From positions 1 through 64,000 of the forward strand of contig DASCOS010000020.1 in assembly GCA_036012125.1 (NCBI GenBank): DNA of 64,000 nt. Reading direction: 5' to 3'. Of this stretch, positions 63,997 through 64,000 are shown in pieces. The notes below the pieces were generated by a model that did no database searches, was not told the DNA's origin, and was given only the letters and a program-made list of their open reading frames with translations. The stretch comes from Vicinamibacterales bacterium (GTDB lineage: Bacteria > Acidobacteriota > Vicinamibacteria > Vicinamibacterales > UBA823). The translations under genes were made by a program, and so were the position numbers. Numbering within the stretch: the stretch's first letter is position 1; each line of letters begins with the position of its first letter.

Positions 63997-64000
63997 TCAA

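Noticed and set aside
1-64000. Insertion sequences, phage genes or CRISPR arrays
   Set aside because: No transposase, integrase, phage structural gene, direct-repeat array or attachment-like duplication was seen; the only duplicated block is the aminotransferase tandem.

Overview
The window is bacterial, of moderately high GC, and most likely from an Acidobacteriota genome. The main taxonomic clue is a secreted von Willebrand protein (58816-59736) of the 'VWFA-related Acidobacterial domain' type. Many proteins carry twin-arginine (Tat) signals: a TPP enzyme, an enolase-superfamily enzyme, three aminotransferases, a DsrE-like protein and formate dehydrogenase. The organism almost certainly decodes UGA as selenocysteine, because two genes of well-known families are interrupted only by an in-frame TGA at the expected Sec position, each followed by a bacterial SECIS-like hairpin. 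I see no mobile elements, CRISPR arrays or rRNA. No gene-free stretch exceeds 300 bases; the longest are 27142-27413 (272 b), 22619-22852 (234 b) and 297-505 (209 b).

Layout. 1-296: tail of an unidentified gene. 506-5310: a + strand cluster of exported proteins (Tat TPP-dependent enzyme, cytochrome c, Tat mandelate-racemase-like enzyme, PHP-domain protein). 5356-8442: Tat aminotransferase, DJ-1/PfpI protein with a zinc-site tail, MetE-like enzyme. 8473-22212: a nine-gene minus-strand operon with overlapping or tightly spaced genes for a uronate or amino-sugar-type glycan: two Gfo/Idh/MocA oxidoreductases, a DUF993 protein, two sugar isomerases, a sodium:solute symporter, a secreted heparinase II/III-like lyase and two cytoplasmic glycosidase-like proteins. 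22289-25858: Rho-N-like small protein, YVTN-propeller/cytochrome c fusion, DsrE-like Tat protein, YcnI-like protein. 25972-28583: tandem duplicate Tat aminotransferases. 28671-34124: selenocysteine formate dehydrogenase N operon (fdnGHI-fdhE).

34148-41503: methyltransferase and small membrane protein, a very large NHL/beta-propeller protein interrupted by a TGA, two lipoproteins and a secreted hypothetical. 41549-47211: SSS symporter with a 56-residue membrane ORF in front of it, FxsA, GlpQ, a SnoaL-like protein, a DASS transporter, and a 54-residue TatA. 47212-47385: a nested inverted repeat that may be a structured RNA. 47386-47913: selenocysteine peroxiredoxin. 48100-55925: class III aminotransferase, HAD hydrolase, aldehyde dehydrogenase, then a nucleoside salvage neighbourhood (deoC, hpt, an amidohydrolase of the MTA/SAH deaminase family, upp). 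55946-56020: tRNA-Val. 56096-63996: secreted hypothetical, UvrB, VWFA protein, DHH phosphoesterase, transsulfuration enzyme, and a patatin-like membrane protein that lacks its catalytic serine.

How it fits together. The Tat substrates imply an unusually rich set of folded cofactor enzymes in the periplasm (TPP, PLP, Mo/W-bis-MGD), and a TatA component is encoded here. Formate oxidation would feed quinone through FdnGHI. The glycan operon would cleave a polymer outside or in the periplasm, import fragments by sodium symport, and process them in the cytoplasm.
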